Assembly: GCA_016713625.1 (NCBI GenBank)
Contig: JADJOT010000003.1
Location: 1 to 64,000, forward strand
Reading direction: 5' to 3'
Source of the DNA: Candidatus Accumulibacter affinis
Lineage (GTDB): Bacteria > Pseudomonadota > Gammaproteobacteria > Burkholderiales > Rhodocyclaceae
Length of the DNA: 64,000 nt
Made by a program: the position numbers and the translations under genes. The notes under the pieces were generated by a model that saw only the letters and a program-made list of their open reading frames with translations, was not told the origin of the DNA and ran no database searches. Numbering within the stretch: the stretch's first letter is position 1; every line of letters starts with the position of its first letter. Shown here piece by piece: positions 10,875 to 18,187 of this stretch.

Positions 10875-11982
10875 TTGGGGGTCTCCACTTAACCGGACCG
10901 GTGGGATACACTGCCGGAATGGCTTACCCTCGCGCAGGCAAGGACTACCCGAGGTCACAGGGCGAGTTCCAGGCTTGGTTCCGGACCGATGCTGACTGTC
11001 TCGACTACCTGGAATGGCTGCGATGGCCAGCGGGCTTCGTGTGCCCGACGTGTGGCGAGGAAGGGGGCTGGCGGTTGGCTGACGCTCGGTTCAAGTGCTC
11101 CGGGTGCGGTACCCGCACGTCGGTCACGGCGGGTACCATCTTCGACCGAACGCGCACGCCGTTGACGGTGTGGTTCACAGCCTGCTGGCTGTTCGCCACC
11201 GGCAAGGACGGGATCTCGGCGTTGAGCCTGAAGCGGACCCTGGAGATCGGCTCGTATCAGACCGTGTGGGCGATGTTGCATCGGATGAGGTCGGTGCTTG
11301 TGCGCCCAGGCCGCGAACGGCTGGCCGGGGTCGTTGAGGTTGACGAGACCTACATCGGCGGTCGGGAGCCCGGGCTGAGCGGCGGCCGGGCGAAGGGCAA
11401 GAAGATCCTGACCGGCATCGCGGTCGAGATCCACGAACCGAAAGGTTACGGCCGCTGCCGAATTGCGCCGCTTTCGGACGCGTCGTCGGCCTCGCTCCAC
11501 GCCTTCGTTTCCGATCACGTCGAGCCGGGCGCCACCGTGATCACGGACGGCTGGCAGGGCTATCGAGGGCTGGACAAGCTCGGCTACTGCCACGAAGCGC
11601 GCAGTCAGCGTGCAGCCCGAGCGCGGGGAGAGGATCCCGCCAAGCTACTGCCCGCCGTGCATCGGGTCGCCTCATTGGCCAAGCGATGGCTGCTGGGCAC
11701 TCATCAAGGATCGGCCGATGACGCGCACCTTCCCAGCTACTTGAACGAGTTCGTGTTCAGGTTCAACCGACGGCACTCCCGGAGCCGTGGGCTGGTGTTC
11801 TATCGGGTGCTCGAACTCGCGGTAACTCACGATCCGGTGCGCTACGCAGACATCGTCGCTGGACGGCGTCCCCGCGCGGTGCCGCCCACGCCGCCGCGCG
11901 CATACACGCATTCGCCGAGCCTCGATCAACCGCCGGCGGGACGCCCCTGGCGGCCTAAGTCCGGTTAAGTGGAGACCCCCCA
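10875..11982 (+). mobile_element. IS1595-family insertion sequence, 1108 bp
   Basis: The 24-bp terminal inverted repeats (10875-10898 and 11959-11982) differ at one position. They begin TTGGGGGTCTCC on the left and, on the complement, TGGGGGGTCTCC on the right. Eight-bp direct repeats flank the element. One intact transposase fills it. It disrupts the PIN toxin gene while leaving the adjacent antitoxin-like gene whole. Confidence 0.93.
10919..11968 (+). CDS. IS1595-family transposase
   Basis: A 349-residue transposase with an N-terminal zinc ribbon (CPTCG ... CSGCG) followed by a DDE domain: VEVDETYIGG, then VITDGWQGYRGLDKLGY, then an Asn/Glu-containing C-terminal catalytic region with YLNEFVFRFNRRHSRSRG. 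The start at 10919 (MAYPRAGKDYP) is preferred to the ATG 18 bases upstream because homologues open at this point. The gene is complete and probably active. Confidence 0.93.
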   Translation: MAYPRAGKDYPRSQGEFQAWFRTDADCLDYLEWLRWPAGFVCPTCGEEGGWRLADARFKCSGCGTRTSVTAGTIFDRTRTPLTVWFTACWLFATGKDGISALSLKRTLEIGSYQTVWAMLHRMRSVLVRPGRERLAGVVEVDETYIGGREPGLSGGRAKGKKILTGIAVEIHEPKGYGRCRIAPLSDASSASLHAFVSDHVEPGATVITDGWQGYRGLDKLGYCHEARSQRAARARGEDPAKLLPAVHRVASLAKRWLLGTHQGSADDAHLPSYLNEFVFRFNRRHSRSRGLVFYRVLELAVTHDPVRYADIVAGRRPRAVPPTPPRAYTHSPSLDQPPAGRPWRPKSG

Positions 11983-11990
11983 TCGTAGAT
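11983..11990. repeat. 8-bp target duplication of the IS1595 element, right copy
   Basis: TCGTAGAT, identical to 10867-10874. The PIN coding frame resumes at 11991. Confidence 0.9.
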
Positions 11991-12120
11991 TATCTACTGA
12001 CGTGGAACTGTCGGCATATCGCCAACCCTGAGATTCAGGCGCGAATCGCCGAAGATTTTCAGCGGCAGGGCTTGTTCCTGCCCTTCATTTGCACACCTGA
12101 CGAGCTCTTGGGAGACGACA

Positions 12121-12327
12121 ATGACTGATAGCATCATTCACGAGGTACGTGCGATTCGCGAGCAGCATGCCGCCAGCTTGGATTTCGATCTCGACCGCAT
12201 ATTTGCTGATCTTCAGGCGCGCCAGAACAAACATGCCGCCGAAGGCTGGACGATCATTCCCGCTCCTCCCGGTCCGCCACCAGAGCCTAACTTGGCATTG
12301 CAGCGGACTCGCTTCGCTCACCGCTGA
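12121..12327 (+). CDS. small antitoxin-like protein paired with the PIN toxin
   Basis: A 68-residue protein whose ATG overlaps the last codons of the PIN gene (ATGAC...TGA). It opens MTDSIIHEVRAIREQHAASL, followed by DFDLDRIFADLQARQ. Similar short acidic and helical proteins commonly sit directly after this subtype of PIN gene, which makes an antitoxin role likely by context. The last 14 residues run into the attC site, a common consequence of cassette ends. With the toxin broken by the IS1595 element it may now be an orphan antitoxin. Confidence 0.65.
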   Translation: MTDSIIHEVRAIREQHAASLDFDLDRIFADLQARQNKHAAEGWTIIPAPPGPPPEPNLALQRTRFAHR

Positions 12328-12342
12328 ATTTGAGCGTTGGGC
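12285..12342 (+). other. attC site of the PIN/antitoxin cassette
   Basis: A 58-bp site: R'' GCCTAAC (12285-12291), arm TTGGCATTGCAGCGG, arm CCGCTGAATTTGAGC, R' GTTGGGC (12336-12342). R'' predicts that this cassette entered with a GTTAGGC core, which is no longer present upstream. No later attC partner (GCCCAAC) was seen, so the recognisable array ends here. Confidence 0.88.
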
Positions 12343-12756
12343 GTGCCGGGGAAAGCGCATGAGTTTTCGGTGCGGTCGCTGCCGTCGGCCTCGTCTTCGC
12401 GGGAAGCCGCGGCGTTCCGTAGCGCTTCCGGTGGCGGCGTCACCGGGGCTGACGCGGAGCGCCATGAGGGTCAGAGCCCTTTGATTGCAGTGAGGCCGAG
12501 GCGAATCCCGAAATCTTCGCCACCCTTCAGGTAGCCTCCGAGGATCTCGCGAAGGTCGTCTTGAAACACCCATCGGTACAGGCGTTTGCCTGACCAGGAC
12601 GGAGCAACAAAGTGAGCTTGTTTTTCCGCCGCCTGAAGGCGCGCGCACCAGGCGACGGCATTCAAAGGCTGCGTGACGCCCGCTCTACGGTTTGGAACGT
12701 CTCGCTGAAGAGCACTTCCTGCGTTGTTCCCTCTGCCGCCAGTGCCTCGGCGCGAG
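12343..12756. other. 414-bp stretch after the integron, only fragments
   Basis: No convincing gene. On the minus strand a 32-codon frame (12662-12760, GTG start overlapping the FAD gene stop as GTGA) reads MTRAEALAAEGTTQEVLFSE... A second open stretch reads APSWSGKRLYRWVFQDDLRE up to a stop at 12471. Neither is recognised. They may be one decayed gene in two frames. The motif GGGTCAGAGCCCTTT at 12471-12485 resembles a sequence often seen near REP-type elements. Confidence 0.4.
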
Positions 12757-14403
12757 TCACGCCAGCGAAGATGCGAAGCGTACGCCGAGACGGCGAAGCG
12801 TTCTTTCGGCGGCCAGCACACCACGGTACTGCGCCTCTTCGAAAAGCGAAAAGCCGCTGACATCGGCATGCGCGAAGCGCAGATGTTCGCCATCAACCGC
12901 GAACTGCTGGCGTGCGGCACCCGAGATCAGCCCGGGCACTGGCCTGGCCATGGCGTGGCCGTTGCGGAAGACATCCAGGCGCGTCGTCAGTTGCCGGATG
13001 CCGGGGTGCGGCTGCTCGAGTTCGGCGAGGATCTGTTCTGCCCACACGTCGCGCGGCGTGTCGCGCAGCGCCTCGCGGCCGTGCTGCGGCGTCAGCTCGT
13101 CGAAAGTCCGGTAGCAGGTGAATACGCTGGCCCCCGGTCGCAGGCGCATCTGCTGGTGGGTGGCCACCACATAACCCAGCCCGGCACTGCCGTAGAGGAC
13201 GTTGTCCCAGGCGGGCGGCGCGCCGGCGCGCTCGTCGGGCAAGCGCGAGAGCATCAGGTTGGCAACCAGCCAGGGCGCGTAGCTGTAGCTGCGCGCGGCG
13301 GCGTGCAGCCGCTGCTGACCGGCGAAGACATGCGGGATGAGGAACAGCGGCGCCGCCCAGATCAGTTGCTCGGTGAGCAGGCGCAGCGTTCGCTGCTCGC
13401 CGGGCAGCCACAGATCGACCGCAAGGCGGCGAGCGTGCGGCTGCCGATCGGCATCGGCGACACGAAAGGCGAGCGCTGCGGGCAGCAGTCGCTCGCCGGC
13501 ATGCGTTCGGATCGAGCGCAGCATGCCGTTGGCGAGCCAGGCGTTGCCTTCCGGCGCGGTGAGCACGCTGTCGCTGCTGGCGTTCTGCGCCTCGCCGTCG
13601 CGACAGGCGAAATAATGGATGCCGGCCCAGGCCGAGACCGCCGCGCTGCCCGTCCCGTAATCGTCACGGCAAGCGTAGTTGACGTACCAGTGCAGCTGCG
13701 GCGAATCGAGGCCCTGCGCGAACAACCAGTCGCGCATGCTGATCTGGTCGAGCGCCAGCAGCTCGGGAGCCCGGCTCGACAGCGCCATCGGCAGCGCAAA
13801 GGCACGCTGCCCGTGCTCATCACGTTGGCGCCTGAAGCCCTCCATGAGATCGGCGAATTGCCGATACTGGCGACGCTCGACGGCGTCGGTCTGCGGCAGC
13901 AGGCCCTCCTGCCAGCGGCCGTTCCGATACAGCCGCTCCTGCGGCGTGGCGCACAGGTAGCGCTCGTCATAGAGCGGCTGCGTCGCGCGCGGGTCGCCTT
14001 GCAGCACGCCCAGTTCGGCGAGCAACTCGCGGACCGCGGTTGCCTCGCGTGTCGGCAGCGGCAGGTAATGCGCGCCCCAGGGATAGGCGCTGACGGCATT
14101 TCGCCCGGCGCGCGAATTGCCGCCGGCTTCGCTCTCGAGTTCGACGATGAGGAAATCGGCGAAGCCGGATCGGGCGAGTTTCCAGCCCGCGGCAAGCCCG
14201 CCGATACCGGCGCCGACAATGACCACCGGGACCTTGCGCGTCTCGCCTGGCGGTGCGAAATTCGCTTCACGCAGGAGATGGCCGAGATCAAGCGAAGCGC
14301 CCAGCAATTCGCCAGGCGGCAGCGGTGTTGGTCGGTCGCCGCAGCCGGCGAGCGACGCCACGCCGGCTGCGGCGACCGAGGCCAGGAAATCGCGGCGATC
14401 CAT
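12757..14403 (-). CDS. FAD-dependent oxidoreductase, Tat/lipoprotein-type export signal
   Basis: A 548-residue flavoprotein of the amine-oxidase/phytoene-desaturase type. It starts MDRRDFLASVAAAGVASLAGC, a twin-arginine signal ending in a lipobox with Cys21, so it is probably exported folded with FAD and anchored. The dinucleotide fold VVIVGAGIGGLAAG lies at residues 61-74. The substrate is unknown. It starts 4 bases after the stop of the membrane spermidine-synthase-like gene, so the two form an operon, and such pairs recur in proteobacteria. Its stop overlaps a possible 32-codon frame. Confidence 0.85.
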   Translation of the reverse strand: MDRRDFLASVAAAGVASLAGCGDRPTPLPPGELLGASLDLGHLLREANFAPPGETRKVPVVIVGAGIGGLAAGWKLARSGFADFLIVELESEAGGNSRAGRNAVSAYPWGAHYLPLPTREATAVRELLAELGVLQGDPRATQPLYDERYLCATPQERLYRNGRWQEGLLPQTDAVERRQYRQFADLMEGFRRQRDEHGQRAFALPMALSSRAPELLALDQISMRDWLFAQGLDSPQLHWYVNYACRDDYGTGSAAVSAWAGIHYFACRDGEAQNASSDSVLTAPEGNAWLANGMLRSIRTHAGERLLPAALAFRVADADRQPHARRLAVDLWLPGEQRTLRLLTEQLIWAAPLFLIPHVFAGQQRLHAAARSYSYAPWLVANLMLSRLPDERAGAPPAWDNVLYGSAGLGYVVATHQQMRLRPGASVFTCYRTFDELTPQHGREALRDTPRDVWAEQILAELEQPHPGIRQLTTRLDVFRNGHAMARPVPGLISGAARQQFAVDGEHLRFAHADVSGFSLFEEAQYRGVLAAERTLRRLGVRFASSLA

Positions 14404-14407
14404 CGCG

Positions 14408-15907
14408 CTAGCGGATCACCTGCCGCCACTCCTGTTCGAAGTAGCGTACCAGCACCTGGTTGTTGAGGCGGTTCACTTCGGCGTCAACGCGCGCCATGTC
14501 CTTGGGAAACAGGAACAGCAGCGGCGTCGTCGCGGCGGTCAGGAAGCGCATGTCGACGGCGTAGGACTGCGGCGGCCGATAGGCGCGGCGACCCGCCAGC
14601 ACGAAACCCCACTCGCCGAACGACGGCACCAGCGCGTGATACGGCGTGGCGACCAGGCCGACGCTCGCGATCGTCGTGACGATGCACCAGAACGATTGTC
14701 GCGCGTAGAGCGGCGAGGTGGCCTGGATGACCGCCAGCGCGTCACCGTTCAGGTGCTTTTCGAGCAGGCGGTAGAACGAGGCGCTGTACAGCTTGCCGAT
14801 CGCAAAGTTTGATGGATCGGGAAAATCGACGACGACGAAATCAAAGAGATCGTCGTTTTCCTCGAGCCACTGCAGGGCATCGGCATTGACGACTCGCACC
14901 CGGCTCGAATGCAGTGCGTCGTGATTGAGTTGGCGCAAGGGCGGTGCGCTCGCAAAAAGCCGCGTCATCGCCGGGTCGAGGTCGACCAGCGTCACCGACT
15001 CGATCTGCGGATATTTCAGGATCTCGCGCAGCGCCAGCCCGTCGCCACCTCCGAGTACCAGCACCCGCCGGGCTGCTGGCAGGGTCGCCAGTCCCGGATG
15101 GACCAGCGCTTCGTGATAGCGATACTCGTCGCGCGAACTGAATTGCAGGTTGTTGTTGAGGTACAGACGCAGGTCATCCTTCCAGCGGGTAAGGACGATT
15201 CGCTGATACGGGGTATCCTCGGCATGCACGATTTCGTCGGCGTACAGGTGACCCTCGGCGAGCGAGGTCAGCTCGCCGGCAGCGGCAAAAGCCGCGAGCA
15301 GCGTCAGCACCGAGATTGCCCCTTGCATGCGCAGCCAGCGGGCGTTCGGTAACTGCTCGCGAAACAGCCAGCAGGCCCACAGCGCGACCGCCACATTGAG
15401 CAGGCCGAACAGCAGACCGCTGCGCATCAGTCCCAGATGCGGCACCAGCAGCACCGGAAAGAGAATCGAAACCGCAAGTGCGCCAAGGTAATCGAAGGTC
15501 AGTACCTGCGAGACAAGGTCCTTGAACAGCAGATCGCGTTTGAGGATGCGCATGATCAGCGGAATTTCCAGTCCGACCAGCACGCCGATGGCGAAAACGG
15601 CCAGGTAAAGCGCCAGTTTGAACGGCCCTGCCGACCAGGCGAAGACAAAAAACAGCGCTGCCGCCGAAAAACCGCCGATGACGCCGACCAGCAGCTCGAC
15701 CTGGATGAAACGTGCCACCAGATGCTGTTCGAGGTAACGCGACAACCACGAACCGATTCCCATGGCGAACAGGTAGGTGCCGATGACCGTGGAGAACTGG
15801 GTCACCGAGTCGCCGAGCAGATAGCTCGCCAGCGCGCCGGCGATCAGCTCGTACGCCAGCCCGCAGGAGGCGACAATGAACACCGAGAACAGCAACGCGT
15901 GGTTCAT
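14408..15907 (-). CDS. membrane-anchored spermidine synthase-like protein
   Basis: A 499-residue protein. The first ~210 residues hold about seven hydrophobic helices (MNHALLFSVFIVASCGLAYE onward). The rest is a Rossmann methyltransferase-like domain of the spermidine synthase family, with VLVLGGGDGLALREI as the nucleotide-binding loop and VVVDFPDPSN as the catalytic-loop position. Whether it makes polyamines, or modifies another amine or lipid at the membrane, cannot be told. It is translated just before the FAD oxidoreductase and likely works with it. Confidence 0.87.
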   Translation of the reverse strand: MNHALLFSVFIVASCGLAYELIAGALASYLLGDSVTQFSTVIGTYLFAMGIGSWLSRYLEQHLVARFIQVELLVGVIGGFSAAALFFVFAWSAGPFKLALYLAVFAIGVLVGLEIPLIMRILKRDLLFKDLVSQVLTFDYLGALAVSILFPVLLVPHLGLMRSGLLFGLLNVAVALWACWLFREQLPNARWLRMQGAISVLTLLAAFAAAGELTSLAEGHLYADEIVHAEDTPYQRIVLTRWKDDLRLYLNNNLQFSSRDEYRYHEALVHPGLATLPAARRVLVLGGGDGLALREILKYPQIESVTLVDLDPAMTRLFASAPPLRQLNHDALHSSRVRVVNADALQWLEENDDLFDFVVVDFPDPSNFAIGKLYSASFYRLLEKHLNGDALAVIQATSPLYARQSFWCIVTTIASVGLVATPYHALVPSFGEWGFVLAGRRAYRPPQSYAVDMRFLTAATTPLLFLFPKDMARVDAEVNRLNNQVLVRYFEQEWRQVIR

Positions 15908-16287
15908 CGGCAGGCTCGCCGGGCGCTGAAGGCCCGCCTGCGCACGCCGCGGCGATCCCCGGGAGGGTAGTCGGGAGCGCCTGACCGGGGCCGTTGCCGA
16001 CAGCCTGCTGCCCCCGGCCGGTGGATGGTTGGGTGTTGCATGCGCGGCATTCTATTCCCAAAAGCCCGGTATGCCGGTAGCTGGCGAGCGGTGATCGGGC
16101 GCCCGCGAGAATCGCGGACGCCACTTGCCGACCCGCTGTACGTCGCCCGTGGCGAACAGACATCAGCGAGTCGAATTAGGCTAACATTCTTCCCGGACCG
16201 CCTGCTGGCCATCACTAGCGGCCGCTGGCGAACGGCCAGCGCCGGCACGCAGCGGCCTGTTGTCGACGGAACCTGGATAACTGGACG
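15908..16287. promoter_or_regulatory. divergent 380-bp intergenic region
   Basis: It separates the minus-strand spermidine-synthase-like operon from the plus-strand permease, so it should hold promoters for both. A possible plus-strand -10 (TAACAT, in GGCTAACATTC near 16180) is visible. No operator, riboswitch or small gene was recognised. Confidence 0.4.
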
Positions 16288-17406
16288 ATGAACCACGTGG
16301 AAAAACCCCTTGAAATTGCCCGCCCGACGCTGGCGATATTGTCTGTCTGCGTATTGATCGCCGCTTCGCTGTGGATCCTGCGCCCCTTCCTGCCGGCGTT
16401 GATCTGGGCGACGATGGTCGTTGTCGCCACCTGGCCCTTGATGCTGCGAGCACAGCGGCGATTCGGCAATCGGCGTCTGCCGGCAGTGATTCTGATGACC
16501 TTCCTGGTTCTCCTGGTACTCGTCGTTCCCCTGTCCGTAGCCATCGCCACCATCGTTGACAACGCCGATGAGCTTGCCGAATGGGGCAAGTTTCTTGGCG
16601 CGTTGCGTCTGCATTCACCGCCCGCCTGGGTCGGCGAACTGCCGTTCGTCGGCGCGCGGCTCGAACAGGCCTGGTGGCAGGCGGCAGCGAGCGGTGGCAC
16701 CGAACTGGCCAGCAAGGTGGCTCCCTACGCCGGCAACTTCACCCGCTGGTTCGTCAGCGAGATCGGCAGTTTCGGACTGGTTTTCGTACAGTTCCTGCTC
16801 ACCGTCGCACTCGCCGCCGTCCTCTACGCCTCTGGCGAAAAGGCGGCCGGCGAAGTACGGCGTTTCGGCTATCGGATCGGCGGCGAACGCGGCGAAGGCG
16901 CCGTCGTACTCGCCGGTCAGGCGGCGCGTGCCGTGGCACTGGGCGTCGGCGTCACCGCTGTCGTCCAGTCGATTCTCGGTGGCATCGGTCTGGCCATCGC
17001 CGGCGTTCCCTTCGCTCCCGTCCTGACCGCCGTGATGTTCATGTTCTGCATCGCCCAACTTGGACCAGTACTGGTGCTGGCGCCGGCGGTTTTCTGGCTG
17101 TACTGGGGCGACAACACCGGTTGGGGAACCTTTCTGCTGGTGTGGACCCTGTTTGTTGGCACGATGGACAACTTCCTGCGTCCGATGCTGATCAAACAGG
17201 GTGCCGACCTGCCGCTGCTGCTGATCCTGGCTGGCGTCATTGGTGGAATGTTGGCCTTTGGACTGGTCGGCCTTTTCGTCGGGCCGGTGGTACTGGCCGT
17301 CGCCTATACTCTGCTGAACGCATGGCTCGCCGATGTGCCGGTAAGCCCGGCGACCGCTTCTTCGGGTATTACCAGCTCAGCGGACGGCGAAGCCAGGGAG
17401 CCTTGA
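16288..17406 (+). CDS. AI-2E family transporter (YdiK/PerM-type)
   Basis: A 372-residue inner-membrane protein with about eight hydrophobic helices: an N-terminal pair, a soluble segment around residues 95-160, and a C-terminal block that includes the family motif region GPVLVLAPAVFWLY and ...GTMDNFLRPMLIKQGADLPLL. Members export autoinducer-2, Na+/H+ or other small solutes, and the substrate is not predictable. A truncated second member of this family lies at 33565-33942. Confidence 0.9.
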   Translation: MNHVEKPLEIARPTLAILSVCVLIAASLWILRPFLPALIWATMVVVATWPLMLRAQRRFGNRRLPAVILMTFLVLLVLVVPLSVAIATIVDNADELAEWGKFLGALRLHSPPAWVGELPFVGARLEQAWWQAAASGGTELASKVAPYAGNFTRWFVSEIGSFGLVFVQFLLTVALAAVLYASGEKAAGEVRRFGYRIGGERGEGAVVLAGQAARAVALGVGVTAVVQSILGGIGLAIAGVPFAPVLTAVMFMFCIAQLGPVLVLAPAVFWLYWGDNTGWGTFLLVWTLFVGTMDNFLRPMLIKQGADLPLLLILAGVIGGMLAFGLVGLFVGPVVLAVAYTLLNAWLADVPVSPATASSGITSSADGEAREP

Positions 17407-17502
17407 TCGGCCCGCGCACAGATCCCTGGACGTCTTCGCTCACCAGGTCCGTGCCGTAGCTCCCACGTGGAGCGCAGCACGAAACGCGACTTTGCGGCGT
17501 GC

Positions 17503-17508
17503 TAGAAT
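17503..17508 (+). promoter_or_regulatory. candidate -10 box for riboflavin synthase
   Basis: TAGAAT in the context GTGCTAGAATCC, 40 bases before the ribE start. No FMN riboswitch fold was recognised in the short leader. Confidence 0.4.
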
Positions 17509-17547
17509 CCGGCGACCTTCTTCCCTCCAGTCGGATTGAAATTTGCC

Positions 17548-18156
17548 ATGTTCTCAGGAATCGTAGCCGCCGTTGGCCGGATTACCCGCATCACTCCTCG
17601 CGATGACGGCGCAACCACCGTCCGCCTGACGGTCGAGGCCGGCCAACTCGGACTCGACGACGTCAGTCCTGGCGATTCCATTGCCTGCAACGGCGTCTGC
17701 CTGACGGTGGTCGACCGGCAGGACAGCTGTTTTTTTGTCGATGTCTCACCTGAATCGCTGGCCTGTACTGTCGGCCTGGCGGCGCCGGGACCGGTCAACC
17801 TCGAGAAGGCCCTGCGCCTGGCGGATCGCCTCGGCGGGCATCTGGTGTCCGGCCACGTCGATGGCGTCGGCGAGGTGCTGCGTTTCGCTCCGGTCGGCGA
17901 CAATCGCCTGCTCGAAATCCGTGCCCCGGCTGCGCTCGCCAAGTACATCGCCCGCAAAGGCTCGATCACCGTCGATGGTGTCAGCCTGACGACGAACTCG
18001 GTCGACGGCGCCAGCTTCAGCATCAACCTGATCCCGCATACGCTCGAAGCGACCACCCTCGGAGGACTGCAGCCGGGCAGCCGGGTCAATCTCGAAATCG
18101 ACCTGATTGCCCGCTATGTCGAGCGGATGCTGGGCACGGACAAGGGTGATCTCTAA
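17548..18156 (+). CDS. ribE: riboflavin synthase alpha chain
   Basis: A 202-residue enzyme joining two lumazine molecules to give riboflavin. It has the canonical start MFSGIVAAVG and two homologous lumazine-binding repeats, with GGHLVSGHVDGVGEV at the boundary and SLTTNSVDGASFSINLIPHT in the second. The ATG at 17548 is chosen over an upstream TTG because all members start MFTGIV-like. It is a stand-alone gene here, convergent with the defence island and separated from the res stop by 31 bases. Confidence 0.96.
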   Translation: MFSGIVAAVGRITRITPRDDGATTVRLTVEAGQLGLDDVSPGDSIACNGVCLTVVDRQDSCFFVDVSPESLACTVGLAAPGPVNLEKALRLADRLGGHLVSGHVDGVGEVLRFAPVGDNRLLEIRAPAALAKYIARKGSITVDGVSLTTNSVDGASFSINLIPHTLEATTLGGLQPGSRVNLEIDLIARYVERMLGTDKGDL

Positions 18157-18187
18157 GCACCCTGCGGCACGGGATCGCCCCCCGAGG

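Larger units (their letters stand above)
10533..12128 (+). pseudogene. PIN-domain (VapC-like) toxin, interrupted by an IS1595 element
   Basis: Exons 10533-10874 and 11991-12128 join exactly in frame, after removing the element and one 8-bp repeat, into a 159-residue PIN protein. It opens MKRKVYIETSVISYL, has the acidic active-site positions in VVTECG and EDAIHISIAT, and ends YLLTWNCRHIANP...ICTPDELLGDDND. PIN proteins are usually RNases acting as toxins. As it stands the protein is cut after about 114 residues and ends in element sequence. Its true stop overlaps the start of the small downstream gene by 8 bases, which links the two as a pair. Confidence 0.87.

Noticed and set aside
17407..17547. 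FMN riboswitch before ribE
   Set aside because: The leader is about 140 bases with no RFN-conserved segments recognised.
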